A stretch of DNA of 64,000 nt from Paenibacillus borealis (GCF_000758665.1 NZ_CP009285.1:5270001-5334000), one strand, 5' to 3'; numbered from the stretch's first letter, positions 53,969 through 63,387 are shown. The notes: generated by a model not told the origin, from the letters alone. Program-made: numbers and translations.

Positions 53969-55653
53969 GCCAGGCCTCCTCCGTTGTCCAATGATTTTTC
54001 ATCGACTGTCATGTCTATCTTCTGGAGAATAGAAACGATCTCACGGCGGAAGCCGAACCAGTTCTTGTTCGTATGGCCTCCGAGTACCAGCTCCCCGCTG
54101 TCGACGGTCAGCCAGATGCGCCTGTGCTGCCAGTAGAAGCCGAGGATCAGCCCCAGCATGATAATGCCCGCACCCACCCAGACAAAAGGCATGGCACGGT
54201 CCACTCTCACATTGAGATAGGTGGTGGATTCCGAGAAATCAACGTCGCTCATGCTGCCGACCTCAAGCTCCAGGAATCGCCCGCTGCCGCCAAGCTTGTC
54301 GTTGATGGCTGACTGCTGGAATTGCTCCTTATCTACCTGCTTCGGAAAATAGAAGTACTGCTGCCCGTCCGCCGGAAGCTCCGGCCCCTTAATGAGGAAG
54401 AGGAATGCAGGGGCATTCGGATAAGGTGATTTGGACACCGGCTGGCCATCATCATTCAGTCCGAAATCCATATATTTCTCCTTCAGCTCCAGCGTATATG
54501 GACCCGCCTGGAAGCTGCGCTGCGGATTCTTCATATCCAGCTCAAACTTGCCGTAGATCTCACCGGTGGACGAATTGACCAGGCCAGGCTGTACAGAACG
54601 CAGCACAGGAGTCAGGTCATAATCAAACTGATACGCTTTCAATCCGTTGTAGCTGAGCGGTGAATTCACCTGAATGTCATGGCGGGCCACTTCTGTAAGC
54701 TGCGGCTCTTTGGACGGGTCCGTACAATCCGCAGTGCATTCATAGAGAACCGCCTTGGTCTCGTAGAGCTTCGGAAGAACCTTGGTGCCTCTGAACTCCT
54801 CCGGCATCTCTTCTTCCGTATAGAATTCAACGGTGAATTTCTCATTCTTCAGGTAGAGGCTGGTATCTGGTATCTTTACCGTCTCACCTTGCGGAAAAGC
54901 AAGATGCTGATCCATATTCAGTCCCGGAAGTCCCCTCGCCAGTACAGCGAGTAAAAAAATAATTAGACCGATATGTATTACATAAGGTCCCCAGCGGCTG
55001 AAACGGTGTTTCTCGGCCAGTAATGCGCCGCCCTCCGTCCGGACGCGGTAACCTTTCTTCCTGAGCGGCTGGACGATGCGTGCCACCCACACCTCCGGCT
55101 CCTCTTCCACTTGCGCTGTGAGCACCAGCTTCTGACGGGTCAGAAACTGCCGGTGCTTGCGGATCTTTTGCCGGGTCAATGCCTTGTACAGCGGAAGCAC
55201 CCGGTCCAGGCTGCAGATGACCAGTGAAGCTCCGATCATCACGAGCAGCGTCACAAACCACCAGGATTCATAGGTATGCGAAAGGCCGAGTCTATAATAT
55301 ATATTCCCGGCTGTTCCGTACGTTTCTTGATAATATGTTGAAGCGTCAATATTCAGAAAAGTGCTCTCTTGCGGAAAAATCGTACCCAGCATAGCACCCA
55401 GCAGGGTCAGCACAATCAGATAGATGGCGATTTTGACCGAGGAAAAAAAGTTCCAGACCCTGTCGATCACCCCGGGACTTACGCGCTGTGACCGGCGGGC
55501 TACACCGTCGTAACGCATCTCCAGATTCTCGGAAGAGTTCACTTCCTTCTCATCCAGCGGCTTGCCGCAGGCTTCGCAGAGGACGGTTCCCACAGGATTC
55601 TGATGCCCGCATTCGCATTTGGTATTGCTGATCAGCGGCGTACGCTCCTTCAT
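53965..55653 (-). CDS. resB: Cytochrome c biogenesis protein ResB, zinc-ribbon N-terminus
   Basis: 562 aa. A zinc-ribbon-like head (CECGHQNPVGTVLCEACGK, residues ~13-31) comes before the usual ResB body: transmembrane helices at ~85, ~150 and ~235, a large outside domain and a final helix at ~505. Haem-binding partner of ResC. ATGA overlaps at both ends show resA-resB-resC are translationally coupled. Confidence 0.94.
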   Translation of the reverse strand: MKERTPLISNTKCECGHQNPVGTVLCEACGKPLDEKEVNSSENLEMRYDGVARRSQRVSPGVIDRVWNFFSSVKIAIYLIVLTLLGAMLGTIFPQESTFLNIDASTYYQETYGTAGNIYYRLGLSHTYESWWFVTLLVMIGASLVICSLDRVLPLYKALTRQKIRKHRQFLTRQKLVLTAQVEEEPEVWVARIVQPLRKKGYRVRTEGGALLAEKHRFSRWGPYVIHIGLIIFLLAVLARGLPGLNMDQHLAFPQGETVKIPDTSLYLKNEKFTVEFYTEEEMPEEFRGTKVLPKLYETKAVLYECTADCTDPSKEPQLTEVARHDIQVNSPLSYNGLKAYQFDYDLTPVLRSVQPGLVNSSTGEIYGKFELDMKNPQRSFQAGPYTLELKEKYMDFGLNDDGQPVSKSPYPNAPAFLFLIKGPELPADGQQYFYFPKQVDKEQFQQSAINDKLGGSGRFLELEVGSMSDVDFSESTTYLNVRVDRAMPFVWVGAGIIMLGLILGFYWQHRRIWLTVDSGELVLGGHTNKNWFGFRREIVSILQKIDMTVDEKSLDNGGGLA

Positions 55654-56174
55654 TCTCCCACCAGCTTCCCGATTTGCTCGTCAAGCGAGCTCAAATCCAG
55701 CTGGCCGATATGAATGCTGTCCACCTTGCCCTTCGTATTAATGAAGAAGGTGGTGGGCAGCGGAGATACCCCGTAGCTGCGGACGGCATCGCGCCCCGTA
55801 TCCATCACAACCGGAAAATCGATATCCACCAGCTTCACGAAATTGTCCACCGTCATCTGATCCTCGCCTACATTCACGCCTACGACCACTACACCCTGGT
55901 CTTTCCACTTCTCCCACTGAGCCTGCAGGGCCGGCATCTCCTTCACACAGGGAGCGCACCAGGAGCCCCAGAAGTTAAGCACTACCGACTTGCCTTTGTA
56001 TTCCTCCAGCGTATGGGTCACGCCGTCCAGCCCTAGCAGCTCAAAGTCCGGCGCTCTCCCGCCTTCCCTGGGTTTGCCGTCTCCTCCAAACACCGAGGAA
56101 CCGATTGCATAACCCCCGAGCAGAAGGATTAGAAATAGTATCACGATTTGGATTGGCTTTCTGGCTTTGCCCAC
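55650..56174 (-). CDS. resA: Thiol-disulfide oxidoreductase ResA
   Basis: 174 aa. N-terminal membrane anchor (IQIVILFLILLLGGYAIGSSVF) and a thioredoxin fold with the redox pair WCAPC (~residue 76) and cis-Pro in SPLPTTFFI. It keeps the apocytochrome c CXXCH Cys residues reduced outside the membrane. GTG start with AAGGGGG. Confidence 0.95.
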   Translation of the reverse strand: MGKARKPIQIVILFLILLLGGYAIGSSVFGGDGKPREGGRAPDFELLGLDGVTHTLEEYKGKSVVLNFWGSWCAPCVKEMPALQAQWEKWKDQGVVVVGVNVGEDQMTVDNFVKLVDIDFPVVMDTGRDAVRSYGVSPLPTTFFINTKGKVDSIHIGQLDLSSLDEQIGKLVGE

Positions 56175-56285
56175 ACGCGCTGCCCCCTTCTGTGACGCAA
56201 CTCATTACTTTAGTTGTTAGGTGTGAACATCCTATGAACATTATAACGAATATTGTCACAGTTTTAGGAGGGGGAATTGTGAACT

Positions 56286-57044
56286 TTATGTGTCTTTGCG
56301 TGTCGTATTCTCTCTTAGCGCTCCGGCTTTGGCGATTTGCTGCAGATGATTGATTTCATCCTTGGTCAAATGGCGGTATGAACCGCGCTTCAGGTTCTGA
56401 AGCAGGATATCTCCGAAGGAAATCCGCTTCAAACGGATTACTGGATGCGCAATCGCTTCAAACATCCGGCGAACCTGACGATTGCGGCCTTCGTGAATTG
56501 TAATGCTGATGACAGCTTCTTTATTAGCTTCATCAATGTCTTTGTATTCCACCTCCGCCGGAGCCGTCATGCCGTCTTCCAGCTTGATGCCGGCCTTCAG
56601 CTTGTCCAGCGCCGTGCCGTGCGGCACACCCTTGACCGTGGCCAGATACGTCTTCGGCACGTGATGCTTCGGATGCGTGAGCAGGTTGGCAAACTCACCG
56701 TCATTCGTCAGCAGCAGCAGCCCTTCCGTATCATAATCCAGACGGCCTACAGGGTACACACGCTCTGTAATGCCTTTCAGGTAATCGGTTACCACCTTGC
56801 GGCCCTTGTCATCGGATGCACTTGTAATTACACCCTTGGGCTTGTTGAACATGATGTAGATTTTGTTCTCGCCCCGGATCAGTCTACCGGAGACCTTAAT
56901 AATATCTGTTGCGGGGTCCACCTTCGTGCCAAGCGTAGTTACGAGTTCCCCGTTGACTTCCACTTTACCGGCCAAAATCATTTCTTCACATTTGCGTCTG
57001 GACGCAACACCTGCTTGCGCCAAAATTTTCTGTAATCTTTCCAT
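56286..57044 (-). CDS. rluB: Pseudouridine synthase RluB
   Basis: 252 aa. S4 RNA-binding domain (MERLQKILAQAGVASRRKCEE…) and a RsuA/RluB catalytic domain with the Asp in VGRLDYDTEGLLLLTNDG and the motif EGRNRQVRRMFEA. Modifies 23S rRNA (position 2605 in E. coli). Precedes resA, as in B. subtilis. Confidence 0.95.
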   Translation of the reverse strand: MERLQKILAQAGVASRRKCEEMILAGKVEVNGELVTTLGTKVDPATDIIKVSGRLIRGENKIYIMFNKPKGVITSASDDKGRKVVTDYLKGITERVYPVGRLDYDTEGLLLLTNDGEFANLLTHPKHHVPKTYLATVKGVPHGTALDKLKAGIKLEDGMTAPAEVEYKDIDEANKEAVISITIHEGRNRQVRRMFEAIAHPVIRLKRISFGDILLQNLKRGSYRHLTKDEINHLQQIAKAGALRENTTRKDT

Positions 57045-57064
57045 TTTCGACTACTCACCTCAGG

Positions 57065-57409
57065 TTAATGATAACCATCGGAAGGATAAATCACAAGATC
57101 ATTCCATGGAAAAAATGCTCCCGGACAAGTTTTACTATGCGGTTCAACGAGTAATGGCGTAATTTGATAGCGCCCTGCCAGCTCCAGAATCAGTTTACCT
57201 GCCGCAAACAGCTGCTGCTGGCGTTCCTGCGGCTGCGTAATCTCATCCGGCTCCCCGTAGTTGCCTTCCAGGCAGATATGGATATGTTCTGGGTCTGTCA
57301 GCAGCGGCGCAGCGTAGATCGTTCCGCCCAGCCCGACCCAGAAGTCAAAACCCTTGCCGTTAATAGACGGACAGCGGGAATGATGCAGAATAAAGCCTTT
57401 GTATTCCAT
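57065..57409 (-). CDS. Short amidase_2/PGRP-like protein
   Basis: 114 aa. HHSRCP (first zinc His), GNYGEPDEITQ and PHSKTCPGAFFPW (His and Cys ligands) match N-acetylmuramoyl-L-alanine amidases of the PGRP fold, though the domain is at the short end. No signal peptide, so it may act in the mother cell. ATG at 57409 has AAGGG and GGAGG upstream; the open frame before it is GC-rich, low-complexity and rejected. Confidence 0.78.
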   Translation of the reverse strand: MEYKGFILHHSRCPSINGKGFDFWVGLGGTIYAAPLLTDPEHIHICLEGNYGEPDEITQPQERQQQLFAAGKLILELAGRYQITPLLVEPHSKTCPGAFFPWNDLVIYPSDGYH

Positions 57410-57816
57410 CCCTTGTCGTCCTCCCTCCGTATTGCTGAAATAGCATATGAAACGGGAGGGCGCGGGGTGATGGCCGGTTGTTAAAATCTTTGGGGCTCGT
57501 GGAGGGGGCGTGGGAGCAGACGCAAGACTCGAGGGCCCGGACCGTGAAGGGCGGGCGCGGGACGTGAGGCGCAAAAGCGGGGCGAGGTGCGGGAACAGAG
57601 CTCGGCACGTGAACGGGCGCTGACTAATCGTTACTCCGCCAGCACCAAGCAACCCCAGTATAGATTAGAACAAACAGTCCTCCCCCGGTGTGGCGGGTGA
57701 GGACTGCAGGGGCAAGCGGCGGCTGCGCAGCGCTTGGAACAGGCGTTAAGCCTAAGTAAATATTGGAGCTAAGGGTGGTTTCAGCTCTCGTACCACTTAC
57801 ACCATTCTGAAATCCT
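57410..57816. other. GC-rich gene-free region
   Basis: 57450-57620 is strikingly G-rich on the plus strand (for example GAGGGGGCGTGGGAGC), unlike its neighbours. No gene supported; possible degraded coding or structured RNA. Confidence 0.4.
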
Positions 57817-57985
57817 GCACTAAATACAACAATCCCTAAACGATATCTGCCTAAATCGAGAATTGTTGTATAAAAGGCATGATTTCCCCTTCTTTTAGGA
57901 GAATGATGAAGAAATTCTTGTATTTCATACAACAATCCTCCAGTAAACCGGCTTTTCGCTGTATGCAAGTTGTAATTCTTACAAC
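57817..57985. repeat. Cluster of TTGTA…TACAA palindromes
   Basis: Four related pieces: TACAACAAT (57825-57833), ATTGTTGTATAAAA (57862-57875), TTGTATTTCATACAACAAT (57919-57937) and GTTGTAATTCTTACAAC (57969-57985). Two are near-perfect inverted repeats around a 5-7 nt centre. The same family recurs at 59730-59914. From here to 58106 no gene is supported. Confidence 0.6.
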
Positions 57986-58106
57986 ATTTTGCCTGATGCC
58001 GGTTGTCAGCGAGACATCGAATGCTTAACGGAGGATTCTTAAGAGCGGGCTAATGCAGGTGGCCGCATGCCGGATCAAATGAATGAAAACAAATGCATAA
58101 TCCCCC

Positions 58107-58640
58107 TTATCCGAACACCAGCAGACAAACCGCAATAGCCGCGATAAAGCCGACTACATCCGAAAACAGGCCCACCTTAAGGGCATAACGGCCGTTGCGG
58201 ATTCCTACAGCACCGAAATATACAGTCAGCACATATAAGGTTGTATCCGTGCTGCCCTGTATAGTAGAAGCAATCATACCGATCAGAGAGTCCGGTCCGT
58301 GGACGCGGATCAGGTCTGTGGTATAGGCAAGTGATCCAGTGCCCGTCAGAGGGCGCAGGAGACCGAGCGGGAGGACTTCAGCCGGAATCCCAAGGCTCTG
58401 CACAAGAGGGCTTACAAAGCCCATCAGGAAGTCCAGCGCACCCGAAGCGCGGAAGACACTGATCGCGACCAGCATGCCGACCAGATGGGGGATAATCGCA
58501 ATGGCGGTGCCGAATCCGTCTTTCGCGCCTTCGACGAAAGATTCATAGACAGGAACCTTGCGGGAGAAGGCATACAGCGGAATAAAGGTGACCATCACCG
58601 GAATCGCCCAGGCGGAGATCAGACTGATTAACTGGAACAA
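58107..58640 (-). CDS. spmB: Spore maturation protein B
   Basis: 177-aa membrane protein with about five helices of the nucleoside-recognition (Gate) fold. LLRPLTGTGSLAYTTDL and IGMIASTIQGSTDTTLYVL are family landmarks. With SpmA it helps dehydrate the spore core. Directly follows spmA on the same strand. Confidence 0.95.
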   Translation of the reverse strand: MFQLISLISAWAIPVMVTFIPLYAFSRKVPVYESFVEGAKDGFGTAIAIIPHLVGMLVAISVFRASGALDFLMGFVSPLVQSLGIPAEVLPLGLLRPLTGTGSLAYTTDLIRVHGPDSLIGMIASTIQGSTDTTLYVLTVYFGAVGIRNGRYALKVGLFSDVVGFIAAIAVCLLVFG

Positions 58641-58647
58641 GGAAGGC

Positions 58648-59319
58648 TCACCCTTTCACTGAAGAATGTGGGAGCGTTGCGCTCCCTGTCGCTGAAGCAG
58701 TGCCGGCCCTGATGGCAGGCGGCGGTCCGGGCGGCCTGCGCAGCAGTGTCAGACGGCGGCACAGCCTGTCCGCAGCAATGGCGGCAAGTGTAGCCACCGC
58801 CGTGGCCGCCAGCGTGGTGCCGACGATTGCCGCCGGGTCAGCCGATCCGTAATTCAGCCGGATCGCAATCAGGGTTGCCGGAATCAGCGTGATACTGGCA
58901 GTGTTCAGTGCAAGAAGGGTACACATGGCAGGCGTTGCGGTTTCCTTATCCGGATTAAGTGTCTGCAGCTCCTGCATCGCCTTAATGCCCATAGGTGTAG
59001 CGGCATTTCCGAGCCCCAGCAGGTTAGCGCTCATATTGGAGAGGATGTAGCCGATCGCAGGATGGCCTTTGGGCACATCCGGAAACAGAAACGAGACTAC
59101 CGGTCCCAATACTCTGGAGATCTTCTTCAGCAGGTCTGCATCCTCCGCAATCCGCATAATCCCCAGCCAGAACACCAGCACACTGATCAGCCCGAAGCTG
59201 ACGGTGACCCCGCTCTTCGCACCGTCGAACACGGCAGCGGTGAACTCGTTCATCCGTCCGTTAACCGCTGCAAATACAAACCCGATCAGGATCATCCCCA
59301 GCCAGATTCCATTTAACAT
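58648..59319 (-). CDS. spmA: Spore maturation protein A
   Basis: 223-aa membrane protein, nucleoside-recognition/Gate fold. ATG at 59319 (GGAGGGGATAAGC) begins MLNGIWLGMILIGFV. Landmarks: FDGAKSGVTVSFGLISVLVFW, SNMSANLLGLGNAATPMGI and LNTASITLIPATLIA. The C-terminal ~45 residues (RRPPGPPPAIRAGTASATGS) are Pro/Ala-rich, longer than the ~196-aa B. subtilis protein. dacF and spmA-spmB are together as in Bacillus. Confidence 0.95.
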   Translation of the reverse strand: MLNGIWLGMILIGFVFAAVNGRMNEFTAAVFDGAKSGVTVSFGLISVLVFWLGIMRIAEDADLLKKISRVLGPVVSFLFPDVPKGHPAIGYILSNMSANLLGLGNAATPMGIKAMQELQTLNPDKETATPAMCTLLALNTASITLIPATLIAIRLNYGSADPAAIVGTTLAATAVATLAAIAADRLCRRLTLLRRPPGPPPAIRAGTASATGSATLPHSSVKG

Positions 59320-59729
59320 GCTTATCCCCTCCTCCAGCTCTATTCTTCTTATCTCCCCTAGCCCTCTGCATAACCCCACTTTAGAAATCGGCTTAAAGTT
59401 AACCTGTACAGATGCTGCTATCTGAGTATGATATCTTGCTTTAAAGTTATATTACTCCGGGGGAATAGCGGGATTTATGTTACATATTCTCCGGCTCTCG
59501 GCAGTTTTGTGGATTTTCGCTGCTTCATTCCGCCCATCCCCTTGGCCACCTAACGCCCCTCCCGCCATGAGCAAGACACGATAAGGTGGTTTATCTTTGG
59601 CGCTAGTAGAACACTTATTGAGCTATAGTTGAGCATTAGTTTTGCGTCCGATTTAAACTAGTGAAAACCGCTTTGATATATCGCTGCTGAGGGTTGCCGA
59701 GACATGATCACAGTATATTAGGTATGCTT
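59320..59729. other. Gene-free region upstream of spmA
   Basis: About 410 nt before the repeat cluster. I see no gene or named element. A sporulation promoter for spmA is expected here but I cannot assign one. Confidence 0.4.
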
Positions 59730-59914
59730 AATTGCACTTTGTACAACTAAAACGTCTGCTCTTTCAACCGGCCACCCGTTTAGTTGTATTTCGTACAATT
59801 AAATTACCTTTGCACCTTGGTTCTCGCCCATTAGGGCAGATTTAGTTGTACAGACTACACTTAAAAGATGCAAGCAGCCCTTTTCGCTGTTATTAATTGC
59901 ACATTATACAACTA
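59730..59914. repeat. Second cluster of TTGTA…TACAA palindromes
   Basis: Four units: AATTGCACTTTGTACAACTA (59730-59749), TAGTTGTATTTCGTACAATTA (59781-59801), TTTAGTTGTACAGACTACAC (59841-59860) and TAATTGCACATTATACAACTA (59893-59913). The shared core is TAGTTGTA-N5-TACAATTA in both directions. The last unit ends on the dacF stop codon. Confidence 0.7.
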
Positions 59915-61150
59915 TCTCTGATCTTCGCCGCTCTGGAACAAGGCTCGCAGCGCGCTGCCGAATGCCTGCAGCCAGTTATCCGCCGGATAAGCAGTTCCTC
60001 CCGCAGGACTGTATTTCTTCTCGTAGGCGGATGTTTCCGGCGGCAGCTGGCTTGGCGTATACACGGGAACCCGGCCGATTTCCTTGCCGCCAAGCTGCAT
60101 TATAATCACACCCTTCAGCCCGAAGCTGCTGGCGTTGGCGCTGCTACTGGCGCCGGTGCCGCTATTGCCACGCGCATCCGCCACCCCTGCACTCTTCTCC
60201 TCACTAAGTACCAGCTTCGTAATTAGCCTTGCCTCTTCCCCTTGTCCGAGCGGATAGGCGAAGTCCTTGCCGGTAACCAGGCTGTAGCCGCTGACAGCTT
60301 CTCCGCGTTCCACTAAGGTCTTGAGCGGATAGTGGTTGAAGCCGAAATCCAGCAGCGCCGAATGGTCATTCCAGTCATTGCCGTCATTGAGCGTAACAGC
60401 GACAAGCTGCTGGCCGTTTCTGGTGGCAGAGCTGACCAGGCAGCGGAGCGCTTTTTTGGTATAACCCGTCTTCACACCGTCCGCCCCTTCGTAGAGGCGC
60501 AGCATTTTATTTTTATTACTCCATTTGTAATCCCATTTCTCATACGGATTGTCCGCCGTCTTCTCTTTGGTGGCCACAATCTCCTTGAACACGGGGTTAT
60601 GCATCGCATAAGCAGTCAATACAGCCAAATCATTTGCGCTGGAATAATGCCCTTCGGCATCAAGCCCGTGCGGGTTGGCAAAATGCGTATGGGTTAAGTT
60701 AAGCGCCTCCGCCTTGGCATTCATCAGATAGACAAAGCCCTGCTCGGAACCTCCGACATGCTCAGCAATTGCGGTTGCCGCATCGTTGCCCGAACGCAGC
60801 ATTAATCCATACAGCATATCCTCCAGCGTCATTTCTTCGCCCTGCTTCAGATACAGTGAAGAACCTTCCTTGGCAAAGGCATTTTTGCCGACCTTGACCT
60901 TTGACGTCAAATTACCGTTTTCTATCGCTACTAGTGCAGTCATTATTTTGGTCAAACTGGCAATCAGCATCGGCTCATCACCGCGGCTGCTGTATAGAAG
61001 TCTTCCCGACTCCACATCAATCAGCGCCGCCGCTCTGGCATGAGTAGAAATCGAACTGTTCTCTGCCCGGATAGAAGACAATGGCACCAGTGCAAGCAGC
61101 AGTAAACACAAAATTAAGGAAATCAACGATTTACGGGTTAATGTCTTCAT
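59912..61150 (-). CDS. dacF: D-alanyl-D-alanine carboxypeptidase, DacF/DacB type
   Basis: 412 aa. Signal peptide (residues ~8-30), then the penicillin-binding motifs SLTK (catalytic Ser), RSGND (SGN) and GVKTGYT (KTG), then a C-terminal domain and a Ser/Ala/Gly-rich insert (GNSGTGASSSANASS). Trims peptidoglycan side chains. In Bacillus, dacF-type genes beside spm genes act in spore cortex. ATG at 61150 has GGAGG at 6 nt; ATG at 61156 is too close. Confidence 0.94.
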   Translation of the reverse strand: MKTLTRKSLISLILCLLLLALVPLSSIRAENSSISTHARAAALIDVESGRLLYSSRGDEPMLIASLTKIMTALVAIENGNLTSKVKVGKNAFAKEGSSLYLKQGEEMTLEDMLYGLMLRSGNDAATAIAEHVGGSEQGFVYLMNAKAEALNLTHTHFANPHGLDAEGHYSSANDLAVLTAYAMHNPVFKEIVATKEKTADNPYEKWDYKWSNKNKMLRLYEGADGVKTGYTKKALRCLVSSATRNGQQLVAVTLNDGNDWNDHSALLDFGFNHYPLKTLVERGEAVSGYSLVTGKDFAYPLGQGEEARLITKLVLSEEKSAGVADARGNSGTGASSSANASSFGLKGVIIMQLGGKEIGRVPVYTPSQLPPETSAYEKKYSPAGGTAYPADNWLQAFGSALRALFQSGEDQR

Positions 61151-61262
61151 GTTCATCCTCCGGCTTCTTATCAGGTCTAGGGCAGCGGTTCTTCCGTCTT
61201 GCCTGGTTGTACAAGTGTATGCGGTACGGGGGACTGGTATGTCCCATCCGCTTCTGTCCGTC

Positions 61263-61297
61263 AAAAAAGGGATATCACCTTTGAAAGGCGATACCCC
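61263..61297 (-). terminator. Terminator after gerW
   Basis: GGGGTATC-CCTTT and AAAGG-GATATCCC pair with two small mismatches, then six T on the minus strand, separating gerW from dacF. Confidence 0.85.
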
Positions 61298-61332
61298 CGC
61301 TTATACATAACCGTCAGCTTCCTGGCGGTGTG

Positions 61333-61821
61333 TTAATGTGCCGACGAGTGAGTGGTTGGCTCAGTTTTGACTACAGTTTTGGTCACCTCGGCAACATGGG
61401 CATCATTCCCCACAGGAATGCCGCCTGGCTGGAACATATTCTGGATTTTATCGATCAGGTTAGGTGTGGCATCAATAATTTTCTCGAACAGATGGGTTTG
61501 ATTGTCAAGCGGCACAATATGTACCCCATCCCTGCCCACTACCAGAAAAGCGATTGGACGTATGGATACACCGCCCCCGCTACCGCCTCCGAAGGGAAGC
61601 ATTTTGACTCCGGTTCCGCTGCCGTTCACGCCCGGAGCATCGTCTTCCACCCGGAAGTCACTGCCGCCTGCGGCAAAACCGAACGCAACCTTACTGATCG
61701 GCAGAATGATACTGCCATCCGGCGTTTCTACAGGATCACCGACAATCGTATTTACATCAACCATGCCTTTGATATTTTCCATAGCCGTCTGCATGAGACC
61801 TTGAATAGGATGATCTGACAT
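61333..61821 (-). CDS. gerW: Spore germination/coat protein GerW (YtfJ)
   Basis: 162 aa. The family body is clear: MQTAMENIKGMVDVNTIVGDPVE, LPISKVAFGFAAGGSDF, then a Gly-rich run (LPFGGGSGGGVSI) and PIAFLVVGRDGV. Sporulation protein needed for efficient L-Ala germination in B. subtilis. Follows ytfI on the same strand, as in Bacillus. Confidence 0.95.
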   Translation of the reverse strand: MSDHPIQGLMQTAMENIKGMVDVNTIVGDPVETPDGSIILPISKVAFGFAAGGSDFRVEDDAPGVNGSGTGVKMLPFGGGSGGGVSIRPIAFLVVGRDGVHIVPLDNQTHLFEKIIDATPNLIDKIQNMFQPGGIPVGNDAHVAEVTKTVVKTEPTTHSSAH

Positions 61822-61903
61822 TGTTTTTCTCCTCCTCGTGTGTATATAAGTGTACCTTCAGTCTTATCTTGCCCACTATGGAATGGAGTATGTAGTTTTT
61901 TTA

Positions 61904-62599
61904 TTACTGTGTCCGGCTAAGCAGTTTCTTCCATCTTCCAAGGCCGCCTTCCACCTTCGATACACGCCGCAGTAATAACAGTCCGGCATAAAAAGCATAC
62001 CCTGCAGACAGTTTGCCTGTGCATACCGCTTCCGTAGAGAAACATGGTTCGTCCCGGAACACCGGGGCAACGAACATCCGCGGATTCCGCTGGAGTCTGA
62101 CGAAACGTGACACCCAGCCGATCATCGTCCACTTCATGCCCCATAAGGCCCCCGCCGCAGTTGCCGTATCAGCCGCATCACCCAGCGAGAAATCCGTGGA
62201 CCAGTCCAGCTTGGTAATCTTGACATGCGATAATGTGCCAACCAGCCATTTTTTGAGCCCACGGGTTGCCTTGAGTGCAGTACGGATGTTCTTTAACCAT
62301 TCCGTCACGGATTCCCGGTCAATTTTTTCTTCCTTGTCACTGTCCATTTTCACCGGTGCGATTCCGCTTTTTTCGAGTTTAACTTTAATTCCTTGTTCGA
62401 GACTATCAAAAACCAGCGCAGGCAGCTCATAATGAAATTTGACCAGCCCGAATACAGCTTTAATATCAAACTCAATACGGTCATCCTTTCCCAGCCTGCA
62501 CAGACGGAAATGAAAATGAATCGATGAAGCCAGAACCAGCACGAACAGCAGAATAACCAGCAGCAGCAGGCATAAGGGTATCGCAAGCCATAACGTCAC
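61904..62599 (-). CDS. ytfI: DUF2953 membrane protein YtfI
   Basis: 231 aa. One N-terminal transmembrane helix (LWLAIPLCLLLLVILLFVLV), then a soluble DUF2953 body with KLDWSTDFSLGDAADTA and PVFRDEPCFSTEAVCTGKL. GTG at 62599 has GGAGG at 8 nt; the frame opens at TTG 62614, but the SD overlaps that. Linked to gerW in spore formers; role unknown. Confidence 0.88.
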   Translation of the reverse strand: MTLWLAIPLCLLLLVILLFVLVLASSIHFHFRLCRLGKDDRIEFDIKAVFGLVKFHYELPALVFDSLEQGIKVKLEKSGIAPVKMDSDKEEKIDRESVTEWLKNIRTALKATRGLKKWLVGTLSHVKITKLDWSTDFSLGDAADTATAAGALWGMKWTMIGWVSRFVRLQRNPRMFVAPVFRDEPCFSTEAVCTGKLSAGYAFYAGLLLLRRVSKVEGGLGRWKKLLSRTQ

Positions 62600-62719
62600 A
62601 ATCGTAACCTCCAAGAAGCCTCAGATAATGTGAATAGCGGAGCCTCTGATTTAGTATGGCAAATCCTGCTGGATAAAATTCGGCATTTCTGCAAACATCT
62701 CCAAAAAGAATCTGCAGCC

Positions 62720-62759
62720 AAAAAAAAATGCCGCTGTCCCGGCGGGGACAACGGCATTT
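62720..62759 (-). terminator. Terminator after scpB
   Basis: AAATGCCG-GTCCC and GGGAC-CGGCATTT pair with a small internal loop, then a run of nine T on the minus strand. Confidence 0.9.
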
Positions 62760-62784
62760 ATAGAACAGCGTTCATCCGCTGCGT

Positions 62785-63387
62785 TTATTCTGTCTCTACC
62801 TCTTCAAAGGTCATCTGGCTGTCCAGCTTGCTGAACAGCAGCTGCGTCTCTTCTTCCAGGCCCTCTGAAGTATCGAAGCTCGACGGCTCCGGAAGCTCCT
62901 TCAGGCTGGCCAGGCCAAAGCTGTCCAGGAAGGACTTGGTCGTTCCGTACAGGATCGGACGTCCGACAGCCTCCGCCCGGCCCACCTCATGAATCAGATC
63001 CTTATTCCCCAGCGTATGAATGGCCCGTTCAGACTTCACACCACGGATTTCTTCGATTTCCACTCTCGTGATAGGCTGGCGGTAAGCCACAATCGCAAGT
63101 GTCTCCAGCGCTGCCTGGGACAGGGATGATCTGGAAGGGGAATACGCCAGACGCTCGAAATACTGTGCATGCTCTGGAAGTGTCGCCAGACGGTAATTCC
63201 CGGCGATCTGCACTACCTGCAGGCCCCGGCCCTGCGAAATATAATCCTCTTTCAGATCCTCAAGCGCTCTTGTGGCCAGATCGGGCCGCTGCTCGGTAAT
63301 TTCGGCAATCTGGCGGACGGATAACCCTTCATCCCCTGAGAGAAACAGCAGGCCTTCAATAATTGATTTCAGCGTGTTGTAGTCCAC
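62785..63387 (-). CDS. scpB: Condensin subunit ScpB
   Basis: 200 aa with two winged helices ([16 protein letters not shown]…; [33 protein letters not shown]) and an acidic C-terminal tail. Kleisin partner in the SMC-ScpAB complex. GTG start with AGGAGGAGAGGAA. Its start overlaps the 3' end of scpA by 32 nt. Confidence 0.96.
   Translation of the reverse strand: MDYNTLKSIIEGLLFLSGDEGLSVRQIAEITEQRPDLATRALEDLKEDYISQGRGLQVVQIAGNYRLATLPEHAQYFERLAYSPSRSSLSQAALETLAIVAYRQPITRVEIEEIRGVKSERAIHTLGNKDLIHEVGRAEAVGRPILYGTTKSFLDSFGLASLKELPEPSSFDTSEGLEEETQLLFSKLDSQMTFEEVETE

Noticed and set aside
57410..57652. 81-residue N-terminal extension of the amidase-like protein
   Set aside because: Pro/Arg/Ser-rich low complexity from the G-rich tract; a good SD supports the later ATG.
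57624..57968. 114-codon minus-strand frame over the first repeat cluster
   Set aside because: No SD and it crosses the palindromic repeats; no family resemblance.
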